Part shown: positions 1 to 8,724 of the stretch, one piece after another | Layout: each line of letters opens with the position of its first letter | Position numbering within the stretch: position 1 is the stretch's first letter | Assembly (NCBI GenBank): GCA_002304345.1 | Contig: NEUU01000006.1 | Coordinates: forward strand, 1-64,000 | Origin: Verrucomicrobia bacterium Tous-C9LFEB | GTDB taxonomy: Bacteria; Verrucomicrobiota; Verrucomicrobiia; Methylacidiphilales; UBA1321 | Direction: 5' to 3' | Length of the DNA stretch: 64,000 nucleotides | The notes under the pieces: model-generated | Databases searched by the model: none | Told to the model about the DNA's origin: nothing | What the model saw: the letters and a program-made list of their open reading frames with translations, nothing else | Position numbers and translations under genes: made by a program

Positions 1-80
1 CTCCTCATCCATCTCAACTCTCTCGTGAAAATCCCTCCTCTCCCTCAGACCTGAAAAATAATCCACCAAGACAGTTGCTC

Positions 81-117
81 TATCAAGAGGGGTGGCGCGC
101 AGCGCCGGGGTGTGTGG
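81..117 (+). repeat. Palindromic intergenic word, ggggtgtgtg type
   Basis: A short hairpin, GGCGC-GCA-GCGCC, is followed by ggggtgtgtg. Nearly the same module recurs at 5367-5395 on this strand and at 5233-5255 in reverse orientation. It is preceded by ctatcaag, a phrase also seen near 2864 and 5334. It lies in the non-coding DNA before the first gene; nothing else is recognisable in bases 1-199. Confidence 0.6.
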
Positions 118-199
118 GTTTCGACTTTGAAATCTCCATCCCCTATCCGCCTTTCCCCTTTCCTGAATTCCCGAGTTCCTGATACACTCCACAAACCTT

Positions 200-955
200 A
201 TGCAAGTCCTCATCCTCGCAGCAGGCTACGCCACCCGCCTCTATCCCCTCACACTCAACCAGCCCAAGCCACTGCTTCCCGTGGCGGGAAAGCCGATGCT
301 CGAACATGTGCTCGACAACCTGTCGACCATTCCCGATTTGCATGACATCTACATCGTCACGAACAACAAGTTCGCGGGGCACTTCGAGACCTGGGCCAAG
401 GAATACGGCGCCCACCATTCCTCCTACCGCATCAAGGTGATCAATGACGGCTCCACCAGCGACACCGACAAGCTCGGCGCGGTCGGCGATATCCATTTCG
501 TCATCCAGCGGGAAAAGCTCAATGACGACCTCCTCGTCATCGCCGGAGACAATCTCTTCAACCGCTCGCTCGAAGGCTTTGCCGCCTACGGCAAACAAAA
601 GAAAGCCTCCGTCCTCGCGCTCTACGATGTGGGCGATCTCGAATCGATCAAAAAGTACAACAGCGTCACCACCGACGCCGATGGCCGCATCACTTTCTTC
701 GAGGAAAAACCGAAGAACCCCACCAGCACCCGCACCGGCATCGCTCTCTATTATTATCCCGCCGAGATCGTGAAACTCGTCGAGACCTACATCAAGGAAG
801 GCAACAACCCCGATCAACCCGGTCGCTTCGTGCAATGGCTTTATCCCCGCGTTCCGGTCTACACGTGGGACGTTCCCGGCACCTGGTTCGACATCGGCAG
901 CAAGGAAACGCTCGACGAAGCCAACCGCATCTTCTCCGAAGCCGCCTCAAAGTAA
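200..955 (+). CDS. Sugar-1-phosphate nucleotidyltransferase, short form
   Basis: Predicted cytoplasmic enzyme that joins an NTP and a sugar 1-phosphate to give an NDP-sugar and pyrophosphate. Residues 6-18 hold the nucleotide-binding signature LAAGYATRLYPLT, followed by PKPLLPVAGKPML (22-34), typical of the RmlA/GalU/ManC fold. At 251 aa it is only the catalytic domain, with no left-handed beta-helix or CBS extension. The ATG at 200 puts the signature at the usual distance from the N-terminus. Eleven bases separate it from the DUF192 gene, so the two are probably co-transcribed. The sugar and base specificity cannot be read from the sequence. Confidence 0.85.
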   Translation: MQVLILAAGYATRLYPLTLNQPKPLLPVAGKPMLEHVLDNLSTIPDLHDIYIVTNNKFAGHFETWAKEYGAHHSSYRIKVINDGSTSDTDKLGAVGDIHFVIQREKLNDDLLVIAGDNLFNRSLEGFAAYGKQKKASVLALYDVGDLESIKKYNSVTTDADGRITFFEEKPKNPTSTRTGIALYYYPAEIVKLVETYIKEGNNPDQPGRFVQWLYPRVPVYTWDVPGTWFDIGSKETLDEANRIFSEAASK

Positions 956-966
956 GACCACCGAAA

Positions 967-1323
967 ATGTCCGCTCTCCACGTGACGAACGAAACCCGGG
1001 GCTCCGTCCTCGTCACGGCGGGACATCTTGCGGACAATCCCATTCGTCGCATCATCGGCCTGCTACGTCACACCGGCCTGAATGCCGGCGATGGACTCCT
1101 CATCCAGCCGTGCAATTCGATTCACAGCTTCTTCATGAAGTTCCGCTTCGATGCGGTCTTCCTCAGCCGCGACGGTGAAGTACTCCATCTCATCGAGGAC
1201 ATGGCCCCGTGGCGCATCTCCAAAATGGTTTTCCGCGGCCACAGCGTGCTCGAACTTCCCTCCGGCGTCATTGCCCAGACGGCGACCCGCCTTGGCGATA
1301 AGCTCCGCGTCGAAGTTCGTTAA
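967..1323 (+). CDS. DUF192 family protein
   Basis: A 118-aa protein of the DUF192 family, small all-beta proteins of unknown biochemical role. The core is visible as SIHSFFMKFRFDAVFLSRDG, with a preceding GLLRHTGLNAGDGLLI that matches the GLM-x-R-x-L region of the family. The frame stays open upstream to 835, but the ATG at 967 avoids overlap with the nucleotidyltransferase and gives the normal family length. Most relatives carry a signal peptide; this one does not, so it is probably cytoplasmic. Confidence 0.75.
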   Translation: MSALHVTNETRGSVLVTAGHLADNPIRRIIGLLRHTGLNAGDGLLIQPCNSIHSFFMKFRFDAVFLSRDGEVLHLIEDMAPWRISKMVFRGHSVLELPSGVIAQTATRLGDKLRVEVR

Positions 1324-1426
1324 GGACTGTTTTTTATCACGGAGAGTTTCGATCTCCTCTCTGGTCTTTTCCGCTTGAACGCGCAATAATTACGTTCACT
1401 TTTTTAATACGTACTACGAGATCACG

Positions 1427-2632
1427 ATGAAATTGAGCCTTGGGTTTTTATTGGTATTTGCCACCGGACTTCACCTCACTTCCGCCGAACTTTCGAATGA
1501 CGGAAAAAATTTGGTCAAAGAAAACACCGCCTTCGCCGTCGACCTTTATCAAAAATTGAGTCCACAGGAGGGCAACCTCTTCTTCTCACCCTACAGTCTC
1601 TCCGTCGCTCTCGCGATGACGTACGGCGGCGCGCGCGGCGACACGGAGTCGCAGATGGCACGCACGCTTCACCTCTCCCTCCTCTCGCAGATCAGCACGC
1701 CCGCCTTCTCCGAGATCGACGCTTCGCTGGCCGAATTGCAGAAGGAGGGCAATGTTACTCTCGGACTCGCGAATTCCATCTGGCCGAGCAACGACTTCAA
1801 AATGCTCGACACCTATTCCGCCTTGTTGAAAACGAGCTATGGCACCACGGTCACTTCGGTGGATTACAAAAAAACCGAGGAAGCGCGCACCCTCATCAAT
1901 CGCTGGGTGGAATCCAAGACTCAAAATAAAATCAAAAACCTGATCCGGCCCAACGACCTCTCGCTCTACACGAGATTGGTTTTGGTGAATGCGATCTACT
2001 TCAAAGGAAACTGGGTCCAAGCCTTCGACCCCGCGAAAACGCATCCCGAAGATTTCCACGTCTCTCCCAACGTGACAGTCATCGCGCCGATGATGGAATT
2101 GAAGAGCGAATTCGCCTATGCGGAGTCGGACACCCTGCAAGCTCTCGAACTCCCCTATCAGGGCGATGCGCTTTCGATGCTGGTGCTGCTCCCCAAGCCG
2201 TCTGTGCCGATCAGCGCGGTGGAAGCACAAATTTCGGTGGAGAAATTGGCGGAGTGGAAAGCCGCCCTCGCGCGCAAGCAAGTGAATGTCCTGCTGCCGA
2301 AATTCTCCCTGACATGGGGCACGATCAAACTGAATGACACGCTGAAGACGATGGGAATGATCGACGCCTTTGAACTCTCGAAAGCCAACTTCTCCGGCAT
2401 GAGCGGCAATAGTCGTGGGCTGGCCGTTGGTGCCGTGCTGCACAAGGCGTTCGTCGAAGTGAACGAAGAAGGCACCGAGGCCGCCGCCGCAACGGCGGGA
2501 GCCGTGGTTGCAGCAATCCATGAAGCTTCGGTTCCCGTCTTCAAGGCCGATCGCCCCTTCCTGTTCCTGATTCAGGATAAACGCACCGGCACGCTCCTCT
2601 TCATGGGCCGCGTGACGAATCCGGTGCCGTAA
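1427..2632 (+). CDS. Secreted serpin-family protease inhibitor
   Basis: A 401-aa serpin with an N-terminal signal peptide (hydrophobic residues 4-18, cleavage probably near TSA-E). Serpins trap serine or cysteine proteases by inserting a cleaved reactive loop into a beta-sheet. The hinge EEGTEAAAAT (about 347-356) has the small residues needed for insertion, so the protein is probably inhibitory. Counting from the hinge puts P1 near Ala363, but the loop is about three residues longer than in alpha-1-antitrypsin, so P1 is uncertain. Small or hydrophobic residues there suggest an elastase- or subtilisin-like target. The C-terminal FLFLIQDKRTGTLLFMGRV is a serpin signature. It is a lone gene between intergenic repeats. 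Confidence 0.93.
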   Translation: MKLSLGFLLVFATGLHLTSAELSNDGKNLVKENTAFAVDLYQKLSPQEGNLFFSPYSLSVALAMTYGGARGDTESQMARTLHLSLLSQISTPAFSEIDASLAELQKEGNVTLGLANSIWPSNDFKMLDTYSALLKTSYGTTVTSVDYKKTEEARTLINRWVESKTQNKIKNLIRPNDLSLYTRLVLVNAIYFKGNWVQAFDPAKTHPEDFHVSPNVTVIAPMMELKSEFAYAESDTLQALELPYQGDALSMLVLLPKPSVPISAVEAQISVEKLAEWKAALARKQVNVLLPKFSLTWGTIKLNDTLKTMGMIDAFELSKANFSGMSGNSRGLAVGAVLHKAFVEVNEEGTEAAAATAGAVVAAIHEASVPVFKADRPFLFLIQDKRTGTLLFMGRVTNPVP

Positions 2633-2702
2633 GAGTCCAAGAGAAATCAGGGTAACGGTCCAAGCCTTTCTAAATATTCGGCACAGAGTCATGCATCCGA
2701 AC

Positions 2703-2820
2703 TGTAGGGCGGTTCGGTGAACCGCCGGCTGGCACCGTAGGTGCCAAAGGGTGGGGAGTTTTCCTTCGGATTGCAGTGGCAGCTTCGCTGCCAATCGGCG
2801 GTTCACCGAACCGCCCTACA
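2703..2820. repeat. Compound palindromic element with 24-bp terminal inverted repeats
   Basis: The element begins tgtagggcggttcggtgaac (2703 on) and ends with the exact reverse complement (2797-2820). Each 24-bp arm contains its own hairpin around ggttcggtgaacc. Two more hairpins lie inside: GGCACC-GTA-GGTGCC and TGGCAGC-TTC-GCTGCCA. The terminal tgtaggg/ccctaca recurs at 7703-7752 and 10693-10742. It follows the serpin gene and could act as a transcription stop, but its structure is that of a REP-like mobile palindrome. The rest of the 2633-3014 gap contains further short palindromes (near 2893 and 2950) and no gene. Confidence 0.75.
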
Positions 2821-2945
2821 GCATGAGTTCTGGAGTTAAATCAATACCCGCCAGCAATACCCTATCAAGATAGAAAGGGGGCGTACGGGATGGCGCGATA
2901 CAATCGCGTCCTAGAAAGGAATCTCAGATCGGGCGTCAGCGTTGC

Positions 2946-2965
2946 TGGGTGCAGCGTCACGCTGC
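2946..2965. repeat. Palindromic word tgggtgcagcgtcacgctgc
   Basis: The hairpin GCAGCG-TCA-CGCTGC lies just before recG. The same word occurs in reverse at about 5255-5274 after recG, joined there to other palindromic words. It belongs to the same modular repeat family as the elements at 2703 and 5114-5395. Confidence 0.5.
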
Positions 2966-3014
2966 CAACTTTTAGTGGCGCAGCCGTTCCGCCTGTGTTT
3001 TGCTAGTCAGGAAG

Positions 3015-5114
3015 ATGGCGTTGATCGATCCCGAGTCTGAAATTGCAAGCGTGCCCGGCGTGGGCGTGCAACGCGGTGCCCTGCTCGCTAAATTAGAACT
3101 CCGCACCGTCCTCGACCTGCTCTATCACCTCCCCCGCCGCTACGAGGATCGCCGCCAGTTTCGCGAGCTGTCCCAAGCCGAAGCAGGAGAAACGATTTGC
3201 TGGCGCGGCAAGATTCAAAATGCCAAGGCCACCCGTTGGCGCGGCGGCCGACTCGTGTTCGAGATCACGCTCACACCTCCCACCGTCACCTCCGCGAAGG
3301 ACATTCTCTGCTGCCGCTGGTTCAACGTCTATTACCTGCCGAAGATGCTCACCGTCGGCAAGGAACTCGTCGTCTACGGCAAACTCGTCGCGGGCAAAAA
3401 GGGCTGGACCATGGTTCATCCCGAGTTCGAAGTGTTGGAAGAGGACGACGAAACGCTCATTCACCTGAACCGGATTACGCCGATCTATCCCCTCACCGAG
3501 GGACTCTCCCAGCGCGTACTGCGGCGGATCATGTACGAGTTCATCGGCTCCGGCCAATTCGAATTCCCCGAGTACTACCCCGCGCCGAAAGATCTCGTCA
3601 CGCTGAGCGCCGCGTTTCCCGCCGCGCACTTCCCCATCTCGTGGGAAGCGCAGCACAAAGCCCGCGAGCGGCTCGCCTACGACGAATTTTTCCTGCTGCA
3701 ATGCGTCCTCGCGCAACGTCGCCAGAGCCAGAAGCAGGCGGTGAAAAAACGCGAGACCGAGCACGACCGCCTCGCCCTTGCGTTTCTGAAGCAACTCGCC
3801 TTCTCGCCCACAGGTGCGCAACGACGTGTGATGGACGAGATTCGCCGCGACCTCGAGATCCCCGTTCCGATGAATCGCCTGTTGCAGGGCGACGTAGGCG
3901 CAGGGAAAACCATTGTGGCGGTCTATGCGATGCTGCTGGCTGTCGGTCAGGGCAAGCAAGCCGCGCTCATGGCCCCGACGGAAATTCTCGCGGAGCAACA
4001 TTGTCTGAACCTGCGCCGCTGGCTCGCACCCCTCGGCATTCGCGTGGCACTGCTGACGGGCAGCAAACAATCCGGCTTTGACGACGGGGACGGCACGGCG
4101 GAACTCGCCCTCGGCAGTTTGCCGATGGAAGCGGGCGCGCCGCCGATTGGCTCCATCGTTGTCGGCACACACGCGCTCATTTACGACTCCTACGCGGCGG
4201 ATCAACTCGGCCTCGTCGTGATCGACGAGCAACACAAATTCGGCGTGCTCCAACGACTCGCGCTCGCCCGCAAGGGGTCGCACCCGGATATCCTCGTGAT
4301 GACCGCCACCCCGATTCCGCGCACGCTCGGCATGACCGTTTACGGCGATCTCGACGTCTCGGTGCTGGACGAACTCCCGCCCGGTCGACAGAAGATCATC
4401 ACCGCCTGCCGCTCGACGAAGGAGTTGGACAAGGTGTGGAAATTCATCGGTGAACAAGTCGCGCTCGGACGTCAGGCCTACGTGGTTTATTCACTCGTGG
4501 AGGAATCGGAGAAAGTCGAAGCCAAGGCGGTGCAGACCGAGTACGAGGCAATCAAGACGCTCTTTCCGCACATTAGCGTCGGCCTGCTCCATGGCCGGAT
4601 GAAACCCGAGGCGAAGGATGCCGTGATGACGGACTTCCGCGCGGGTAAGGTGAGCATTCTCGTCAGCACTTCCGTCATTGAAGTCGGCGTCGACGTCCCG
4701 AACGCCACGATCATGGTCATTGAAAATGCCGAACGCTTCGGCCTCGCGCAGTTGCACCAGCTTCGGGGCCGCATCGGTCGCGGCAGCGAGAAATCATACT
4801 GCGTGCTGGTCGGTGAACCGAAGAGCAAGGAAAGCTGGCAGCGCTTGCAGATCATGGAAGCGACCGGCGACGGTTTCAAAATCGCGGAAGAAGATCTCCG
4901 CATTCGCGGTCCGGGCAATCTCCTCGGCATCGAACAGAGCGGTCTGCCGCCACTGCGACTCGGCAATCTGGTGGAAGACTTCGATCTGCTCCAACGCGCG
5001 CGCGGCGATGCGGATCTATTCCTGAAGCAGCCGAAGGCGCTGGAGAAATTCCCCCGCCTCGCCACGCAGCTCAAGCAATTCGCCAAGTTCAATTCCCTCG
5101 CCACCGTCGGCTAA
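3015..5114 (+). CDS. recG: ATP-dependent DNA helicase RecG
   Basis: RecG reverses stalled replication forks and branch-migrates Holliday junctions. The 699-aa protein has the N-terminal wedge region with a helix-hairpin-helix-like VPGVGVQRG, then a superfamily 2 motor: Walker A GDVGAGKT at 292-299, the Walker B variant DEQH at 404-407 (RecG/Mfd type), MTATPIPRTL, and QLRGRIGRGSEKSYC near the C-terminus. Length is normal for RecG. The ATG at 3015 has an AGGA directly upstream but very close; a TTG at 3000 in frame is an alternative. The gene is monocistronic and flanked on both sides by palindromic repeats. Confidence 0.96.
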   Translation: MALIDPESEIASVPGVGVQRGALLAKLELRTVLDLLYHLPRRYEDRRQFRELSQAEAGETICWRGKIQNAKATRWRGGRLVFEITLTPPTVTSAKDILCCRWFNVYYLPKMLTVGKELVVYGKLVAGKKGWTMVHPEFEVLEEDDETLIHLNRITPIYPLTEGLSQRVLRRIMYEFIGSGQFEFPEYYPAPKDLVTLSAAFPAAHFPISWEAQHKARERLAYDEFFLLQCVLAQRRQSQKQAVKKRETEHDRLALAFLKQLAFSPTGAQRRVMDEIRRDLEIPVPMNRLLQGDVGAGKTIVAVYAMLLAVGQGKQAALMAPTEILAEQHCLNLRRWLAPLGIRVALLTGSKQSGFDDGDGTAELALGSLPMEAGAPPIGSIVVGTHALIYDSYAADQLGLVVIDEQHKFGVLQRLALARKGSHPDILVMTATPIPRTLGMTVYGDLDVSVLDELPPGRQKIITACRSTKELDKVWKFIGEQVALGRQAYVVYSLVEESEKVEAKAVQTEYEAIKTLFPHISVGLLHGRMKPEAKDAVMTDFRAGKVSILVSTSVIEVGVDVPNATIMVIENAERFGLAQLHQLRGRIGRGSEKSYCVLVGEPKSKESWQRLQIMEATGDGFKIAEEDLRIRGPGNLLGIEQSGLPPLRLGNLVEDFDLLQRARGDADLFLKQPKALEKFPRLATQLKQFAKFNSLATVG

Positions 5115-5395
5115 CAGGGCTGAGCCCTGTACCCAGTAGCTGGCTCGCGATGCTCGCCGCTTGGGCTCACGCCCGATCTGGAGATCTCTTTTTGTAGGGC
5201 GCGATTGTATCGCGCCGTCCCGCACCAATCTTACACACCCCGGCGCTACGCGCCAGCAGCGTGACGCTGCACCCATCACTTGATAGAGACTTCGGCAATC
5301 GAAATTCGCAGTTGCCGAAATCCCCTTGTCTCTATCAAAGCCTGGCCTGAGCGTAGTCGAATGGCAGGGGTGGCGCGTGAGCGCCGGGGTGTGTG
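5114..5395. repeat. Cluster of palindromic words between recG and the GNAT gene
   Basis: This convergent gap is almost entirely repeat. In order: ACAGGGCT-G-AGCCCTGT (5114-5130, overlapping the recG stop and able to act as a terminator), gtagggcgcgattgtatcgc (5194 on), a reversed ggggtgtgtg module (5233-5255), a reversed GCAGCGTGACGCTGC, and a forward ggggtggcgcgtgagcgcc module (5367-5395). cctgagcgtagtcgaa at about 5346 is another recurrent intergenic phrase. No gene is seen. Confidence 0.65.
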
Positions 5396-5402
5396 AAAAA
5401 AA

Positions 5403-5825
5403 CTAGGCCGGATTCCGCTTCGACATCGGCACCATCGTGCGCGCTTTCTGGGTCTTATCCCAATAGCCCAGCTTCAGGAAGAACTCGTGCAAATCCGTGA
5501 ATGGCATCGCGTACATCGGTACGCCCTGAAAATGCGTCTCCACCGCCTTCACCAACGCGCGGCCGATGCCATGCCGCTGCGCCTCGGGCCGCACCAGCAC
5601 CATGTCCACGAATGTCGTAAATACGCCGTCGCTCAACGCGCTGACATACCCCAGCAACTTCCCCTTCTCATCCCGCGCATGCGCGATGAACGTCGTCCCC
5701 TGAATCGCATACGTCAGATCGCCGTCGCCGTTGTACCAACCCACTGCTGAAAATAAATCAGCCAGCTCCGCCGCCGTGACGTTCTTGTCCGAGTGAATCG
5801 TATAGTTCAGGGTATCGATGCTCAT
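5403..5825 (-). CDS. GNAT family N-acetyltransferase
   Basis: A 140-aa acetyltransferase of the GNAT fold, which moves an acetyl group from acetyl-CoA to an amine. The acetyl-CoA pyrophosphate-binding loop is VRPEAQRHGIGRALV, a good match to the R/Q-x-x-G-x-G/A motif, preceded by the beta-4 strand FVDMVLV. The C-terminal FFLKLGYWDKT is also typical. GGAGGAG lies 8-9 bases before the ATG, so the start is well supported. The substrate is unknown. Confidence 0.85.
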   Translation of the reverse strand: MSIDTLNYTIHSDKNVTAAELADLFSAVGWYNGDGDLTYAIQGTTFIAHARDEKGKLLGYVSALSDGVFTTFVDMVLVRPEAQRHGIGRALVKAVETHFQGVPMYAMPFTDLHEFFLKLGYWDKTQKARTMVPMSKRNPA

Positions 5826-5880
5826 GAGGTCTCCTCCGGTTGTGGTTGTTTGCGGTGTTCAGATCAAATTCAACTACCCA

Positions 5881-6384
5881 TCACGGCTTCGCCTTGGCCG
5901 GGGCGGGAGCTGGTGTCGCTGCGGGCGCGCCATTTCCGTTCACGATGGGCGTCTTCGGTTTGGGCTTCAAGGCGCTCACCGCGTCGCGGTATTTCAGAAT
6001 CGGGAAGAGATCATGCGCGGTCTGAAAGCTTTTCAGTGCGCCTTCCTTGTCGCCGAGCATCAGGAGGATTTCGCCCTTCTTATAGTGACCATCGAAATCG
6101 CCCGGATTCTTGGCGAGTAATTGATCCGCCATTTCGAGCGCTTTCGTCAAGTCACCCTTGGCGCGAGACGTGCATACACTATTCCAGTCCACCGCCGTCC
6201 GCTTGGCCTTCCCCGTCACAGCCAATCCATACGCCAGCGCACACCAGGCCGAAGCGATGACGATGAGCATGAGCACCGCCCCCATCGTCCAATACGTCAA
6301 TTTCCGAGTGTCGATCTGTTGCGCTTCCGCCCGCTCGGCAATGACTTTGAGATAATGCAGCGGATCGTTCGATGATGAGTCCAT
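5881..6384 (-). CDS. Single-pass membrane protein with TPR-like repeat
   Basis: Not assigned to a named family. The 167-aa protein has a short N-terminal cytoplasmic segment, one clear transmembrane helix (about residues 30-57, TMGAVLMLIVIASAWCALAY), then a helical region (about 72-132) with TPR-like spacing (GDFDGHYKKGEILLMLGDKE) and an Ala/Pro/Lys-rich tail. The chosen ATG at 6384 starts the conserved-looking part; the frame is open to 6573 but that extension looks like random sequence. It lies 55 bases upstream of the GNAT gene on the same strand, possibly in an operon with it. It is probably a scaffold for protein contacts at the membrane. Confidence 0.6.
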   Translation of the reverse strand: MDSSSNDPLHYLKVIAERAEAQQIDTRKLTYWTMGAVLMLIVIASAWCALAYGLAVTGKAKRTAVDWNSVCTSRAKGDLTKALEMADQLLAKNPGDFDGHYKKGEILLMLGDKEGALKSFQTAHDLFPILKYRDAVSALKPKPKTPIVNGNGAPAATPAPAPAKAKP

Positions 6385-6626
6385 AAAAGTGCTTTCGTCC
6401 CTTTCAAATTGGTTTACCTGAAATTCTCCAGATTCATTTCCCACCGGAAAACGAATCCCTCCCTGTCCTTGACTGAACTCCGTGATTTTTCTCCCAATCT
6501 GGCCGTTGGCAATCCTGATTACAAAAAAACTTCGCCACCGGAAAATCCGATGACGAAGTCCTTTTGATTCCACTTCGTCCCAGGGGTCAATCCGGGGCGA
6601 AGCGTCGCCGCACTCCGCGGAGGGAG

Positions 6627-7001
6627 TTACGAGCTGATCTCGATCCGGCGGGGTTTGACCGCCTCGGCCTTGGGCAGCATGACCGTGAGGATGCCGTTCG
6701 TGAGGTGAGCCTTCAGTGCATCGCGGTTCACGCGATGGTCGAGGCGCAACACGAGGCGGTAATCCACCGCTGGAATTTCCTCATGGAGGAGTTTCCAGTT
6801 GTCAGGCTGCTTCCAGGTCCGTTTGCCGGTGATGACGAGGTCATCGCCATCAATCACCGTTTCGACCGCGCTGCGGTCCACGCCGGGTATTCGCGCGGTA
6901 ATCACGAATTCCTCGGGTGTCTCGGTGACGTCATAGACCGGCTGTTGGGTCGGGACTGGCGTTTCGACGACTTCAGTGGAGGGAGTCTTTTCAGTATTCA
7001 T
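6627..7001 (-). CDS. Small heat-shock protein (Hsp20/alpha-crystallin)
   Basis: A 124-aa ATP-independent holdase chaperone. The alpha-crystallin domain covers about residues 22-118 (YDVTETPEEFVITARIPGVD through TNGILTVMLPKAEA), and the C-terminal I-x-I anchor appears as IEI near the end (PRRIEISS). The N-terminal arm is short. It sits 32 bases downstream of a second hsp20 gene on the same strand, so the pair is probably one transcript. The two proteins are diverged, which suggests different oligomers or clients. Confidence 0.93.
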   Translation of the reverse strand: MNTEKTPSTEVVETPVPTQQPVYDVTETPEEFVITARIPGVDRSAVETVIDGDDLVITGKRTWKQPDNWKLLHEEIPAVDYRLVLRLDHRVNRDALKAHLTNGILTVMLPKAEAVKPRRIEISS

Positions 7002-7033
7002 GGGTATGTTCTCCTTTCGTTGGGATGGTCCGG

Positions 7034-7483
7034 TTATTTCACGTCGATGGCGATTTGCCGCGGCTTGGTTTCGGGCCGCTTCGGCAAGGTCACCGTGAGG
7101 ACGCCGTTCGTGTACTCGGCCTTGATGGCCGTGGCATCTACTTCATCCGGCAGCGGAACCGTGCGGGTGAACCGGGCCTCGGAGCTTTCCTCCAACTTCT
7201 TGCTCTTGTCCTCGCGATGGCTGTGGCCGCTCAAGATGAGCGATCCATCGACCACTTCGAGCGTGAGGTCTTTCTTATCGAATCCCGGTATCTCGGCGCG
7301 GAGAACATAGCGGTCCTCTTCGCGATAGAGATTGATCGGACACGGCGTGCTCCAGATCGGGGAGGTCGCGCCACGGAACGCAGGGAATGTATGGCCGAAG
7401 AAGCGGTCCATTTCCTCGCGAAAATCGGCGAGACTATCGATCGGGTCCATCAACAGGCTGGGATTATAACGTATCAGTTTCAT
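7034..7483 (-). CDS. Small heat-shock protein (Hsp20/alpha-crystallin), first of pair
   Basis: A 149-aa Hsp20 with the usual N-terminal arm containing a DFREEMDRFF helix, an alpha-crystallin domain (about 46-142, with RAEIPGFDKKDLTLEV and YTNGVLTVTLPKRPE), and the C-terminal I-x-I motif IAI. It is the promoter-proximal gene of the tandem hsp20 pair. It binds unfolding proteins under stress and hands them to ATP-driven chaperones. No CIRCE element was recognised upstream. A 7-bp inverted repeat (7647-7653 with 7665-7671) lies in the upstream gap. Confidence 0.94.
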   Translation of the reverse strand: MKLIRYNPSLLMDPIDSLADFREEMDRFFGHTFPAFRGATSPIWSTPCPINLYREEDRYVLRAEIPGFDKKDLTLEVVDGSLILSGHSHREDKSKKLEESSEARFTRTVPLPDEVDATAIKAEYTNGVLTVTLPKRPETKPRQIAIDVK

Positions 7484-7702
7484 GGGTAGTCTCCTTTGTT
7501 AAGGTTGCTTTCTACCCCTTACTACTGCATAGCGAATGCCAACGAGCTCAGCTCCCAAAATTCATCTGATTATCAATGATTTGCGAAAATACGCCCACAA
7601 AACAATAGAGACTAAATGACTCACATCGAAAGTAGATAACTAAACTCGAGAGTAATTTCGACTCACTCTCGGAGGCATATTAAAGTGTGCGGCACATGCT
7701 CC

Positions 7703-7752
7703 TGTAGGGCGCTTCGGTGAAGCGCCACGGCGGGACACCGTCCCGCCCTACA
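7703..7752. repeat. REP-like palindromic element, 50 bp
   Basis: Two hairpins back to back: tgtagggcgcttcggtgaag with its complement, then a cgggacaccgtcccg hairpin ending ccctaca. The ends match the elements at 2703-2820 and 10693-10742, while the inner hairpin letters differ, so the palindromes are conserved by structure. It lies in the 321-base gap (7484-7804) between the hsp20 promoter region and the end of the AraC gene; the rest of that gap is AT-rich with no gene. Confidence 0.7.
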
Positions 7753-7804
7753 GAAAACCGCAAGGCATCGGCATTCGATAATCCGCGCTGAATACTTTTA
7801 AAAT

Positions 7805-8671
7805 CTAGGCCGCGCCATACTGCTGCCGTTTGCGGTACTCCTTGGGCGAAAGCTGGGTGATCTTCTTGAACTGCGCACAGAACGCCGCCGCCGTCGGAAA
7901 ACCGCACCGGCTGGAAACACTTTTGACCGGGTCATTCGTGCTCGCGAGCAACTCGCGCGCAGCCTGAATCCGGCGCCGGATCAGTGCTTGGTGCGGGGAA
8001 AGTCCGAGCTCTTCCTTGAAACGATCATGCAGATGCGGCACCGACCATTCCGCCGCTTTCGCGAGTTCCTTCAGGCGCAACGGCTCGGCATAATGCTGCT
8101 CGAGATATTGCATCGCCCGTTGCAATTCGTTCGGCAGCCCGCGTTGCGACTGACCACGCCGGTACAGCTCCGCCTGAAATTGCAGCCGGCTCACGATGTA
8201 GCGCAGCAACATCAACGAATCGAATTGATCGTCCGCATGGAGCCGCACCACCTGCCGCGTGAACCGCCGCACCTCGTCGATTTCATCCCAATGCGTAATC
8301 CGGGTGACCGTACGCCCGCCAAATTCATCGCCCTGAAAACGCACCGCAAGGCAATGATAGGGATTCGTAAATTCGCTACGGCCGATGGTGTAGTCGCCGG
8401 GCATATGCCAAAGCAGATCGCCCGGATTCACCTCCACCCATCGCCCCTCGCACTCAACCCAGCCACGGCCGCCCGTCATCAATTCAAAGCATTGCGTTCC
8501 CTCGGGAATCGGATTCGGAACCGGATTACAGCCCTCGCGCTGATGATAATGAGAGACCGCAAGCAACTGGGGTGGAATGGAAACCGGCTCGGCCTTCACC
8601 ACAGGGAAACCGGGATTACAGCAATCCGAAGTTTCGGCAACAAATCCTAGCTTTTTACTACTTTTGCGCAT
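7805..8671 (-). CDS. AraC-family transcriptional regulator
   Basis: A 288-aa regulator with an N-terminal cupin-like sensor half (HYHQREGCNPVPNPIPEGTQ and WVEVNPGDLLWHMPGDY) and a C-terminal pair of helix-turn-helix motifs (LKELAKAAEWSVPHLHDRF; KSVSSRCGFPTAAAFCAQF) ending in the AraC signature FKKITQLSPKEYRKR. The ATG at 8671 has AGGGA about 10 bases upstream. It is divergent from the dehydrogenase/isomerase pair, with 53 bases between the starts. It is therefore probably their sugar-responsive activator. Confidence 0.92.
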   Translation of the reverse strand: MRKSSKKLGFVAETSDCCNPGFPVVKAEPVSIPPQLLAVSHYHQREGCNPVPNPIPEGTQCFELMTGGRGWVECEGRWVEVNPGDLLWHMPGDYTIGRSEFTNPYHCLAVRFQGDEFGGRTVTRITHWDEIDEVRRFTRQVVRLHADDQFDSLMLLRYIVSRLQFQAELYRRGQSQRGLPNELQRAMQYLEQHYAEPLRLKELAKAAEWSVPHLHDRFKEELGLSPHQALIRRRIQAARELLASTNDPVKSVSSRCGFPTAAAFCAQFKKITQLSPKEYRKRQQYGAA

Positions 8672-8724
8672 TGAAGATTTTTCCCTGTAGGTGTTTAGTC
8701 CATTCAACCCTATTTTTTATAAAA

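Noticed and set aside
1586..2806. 406-codon frame on the minus strand over the serpin gene
   Set aside because: Low-complexity His/Arg/Gly-rich translation without any domain; it is the antisense shadow of a clear serpin.
3093..4457. 454-codon minus-strand frame over recG
   Set aside because: Antisense shadow of a GC-rich gene; RecG has all its motifs on the plus strand.
7647..7671. Inverted repeat cgagagt/actctcg upstream of the hsp20 pair as a heat-shock operator
   Set aside because: Does not match CIRCE or HAIR-type elements, arms are short, and it is more than 160 bases from the start codon.
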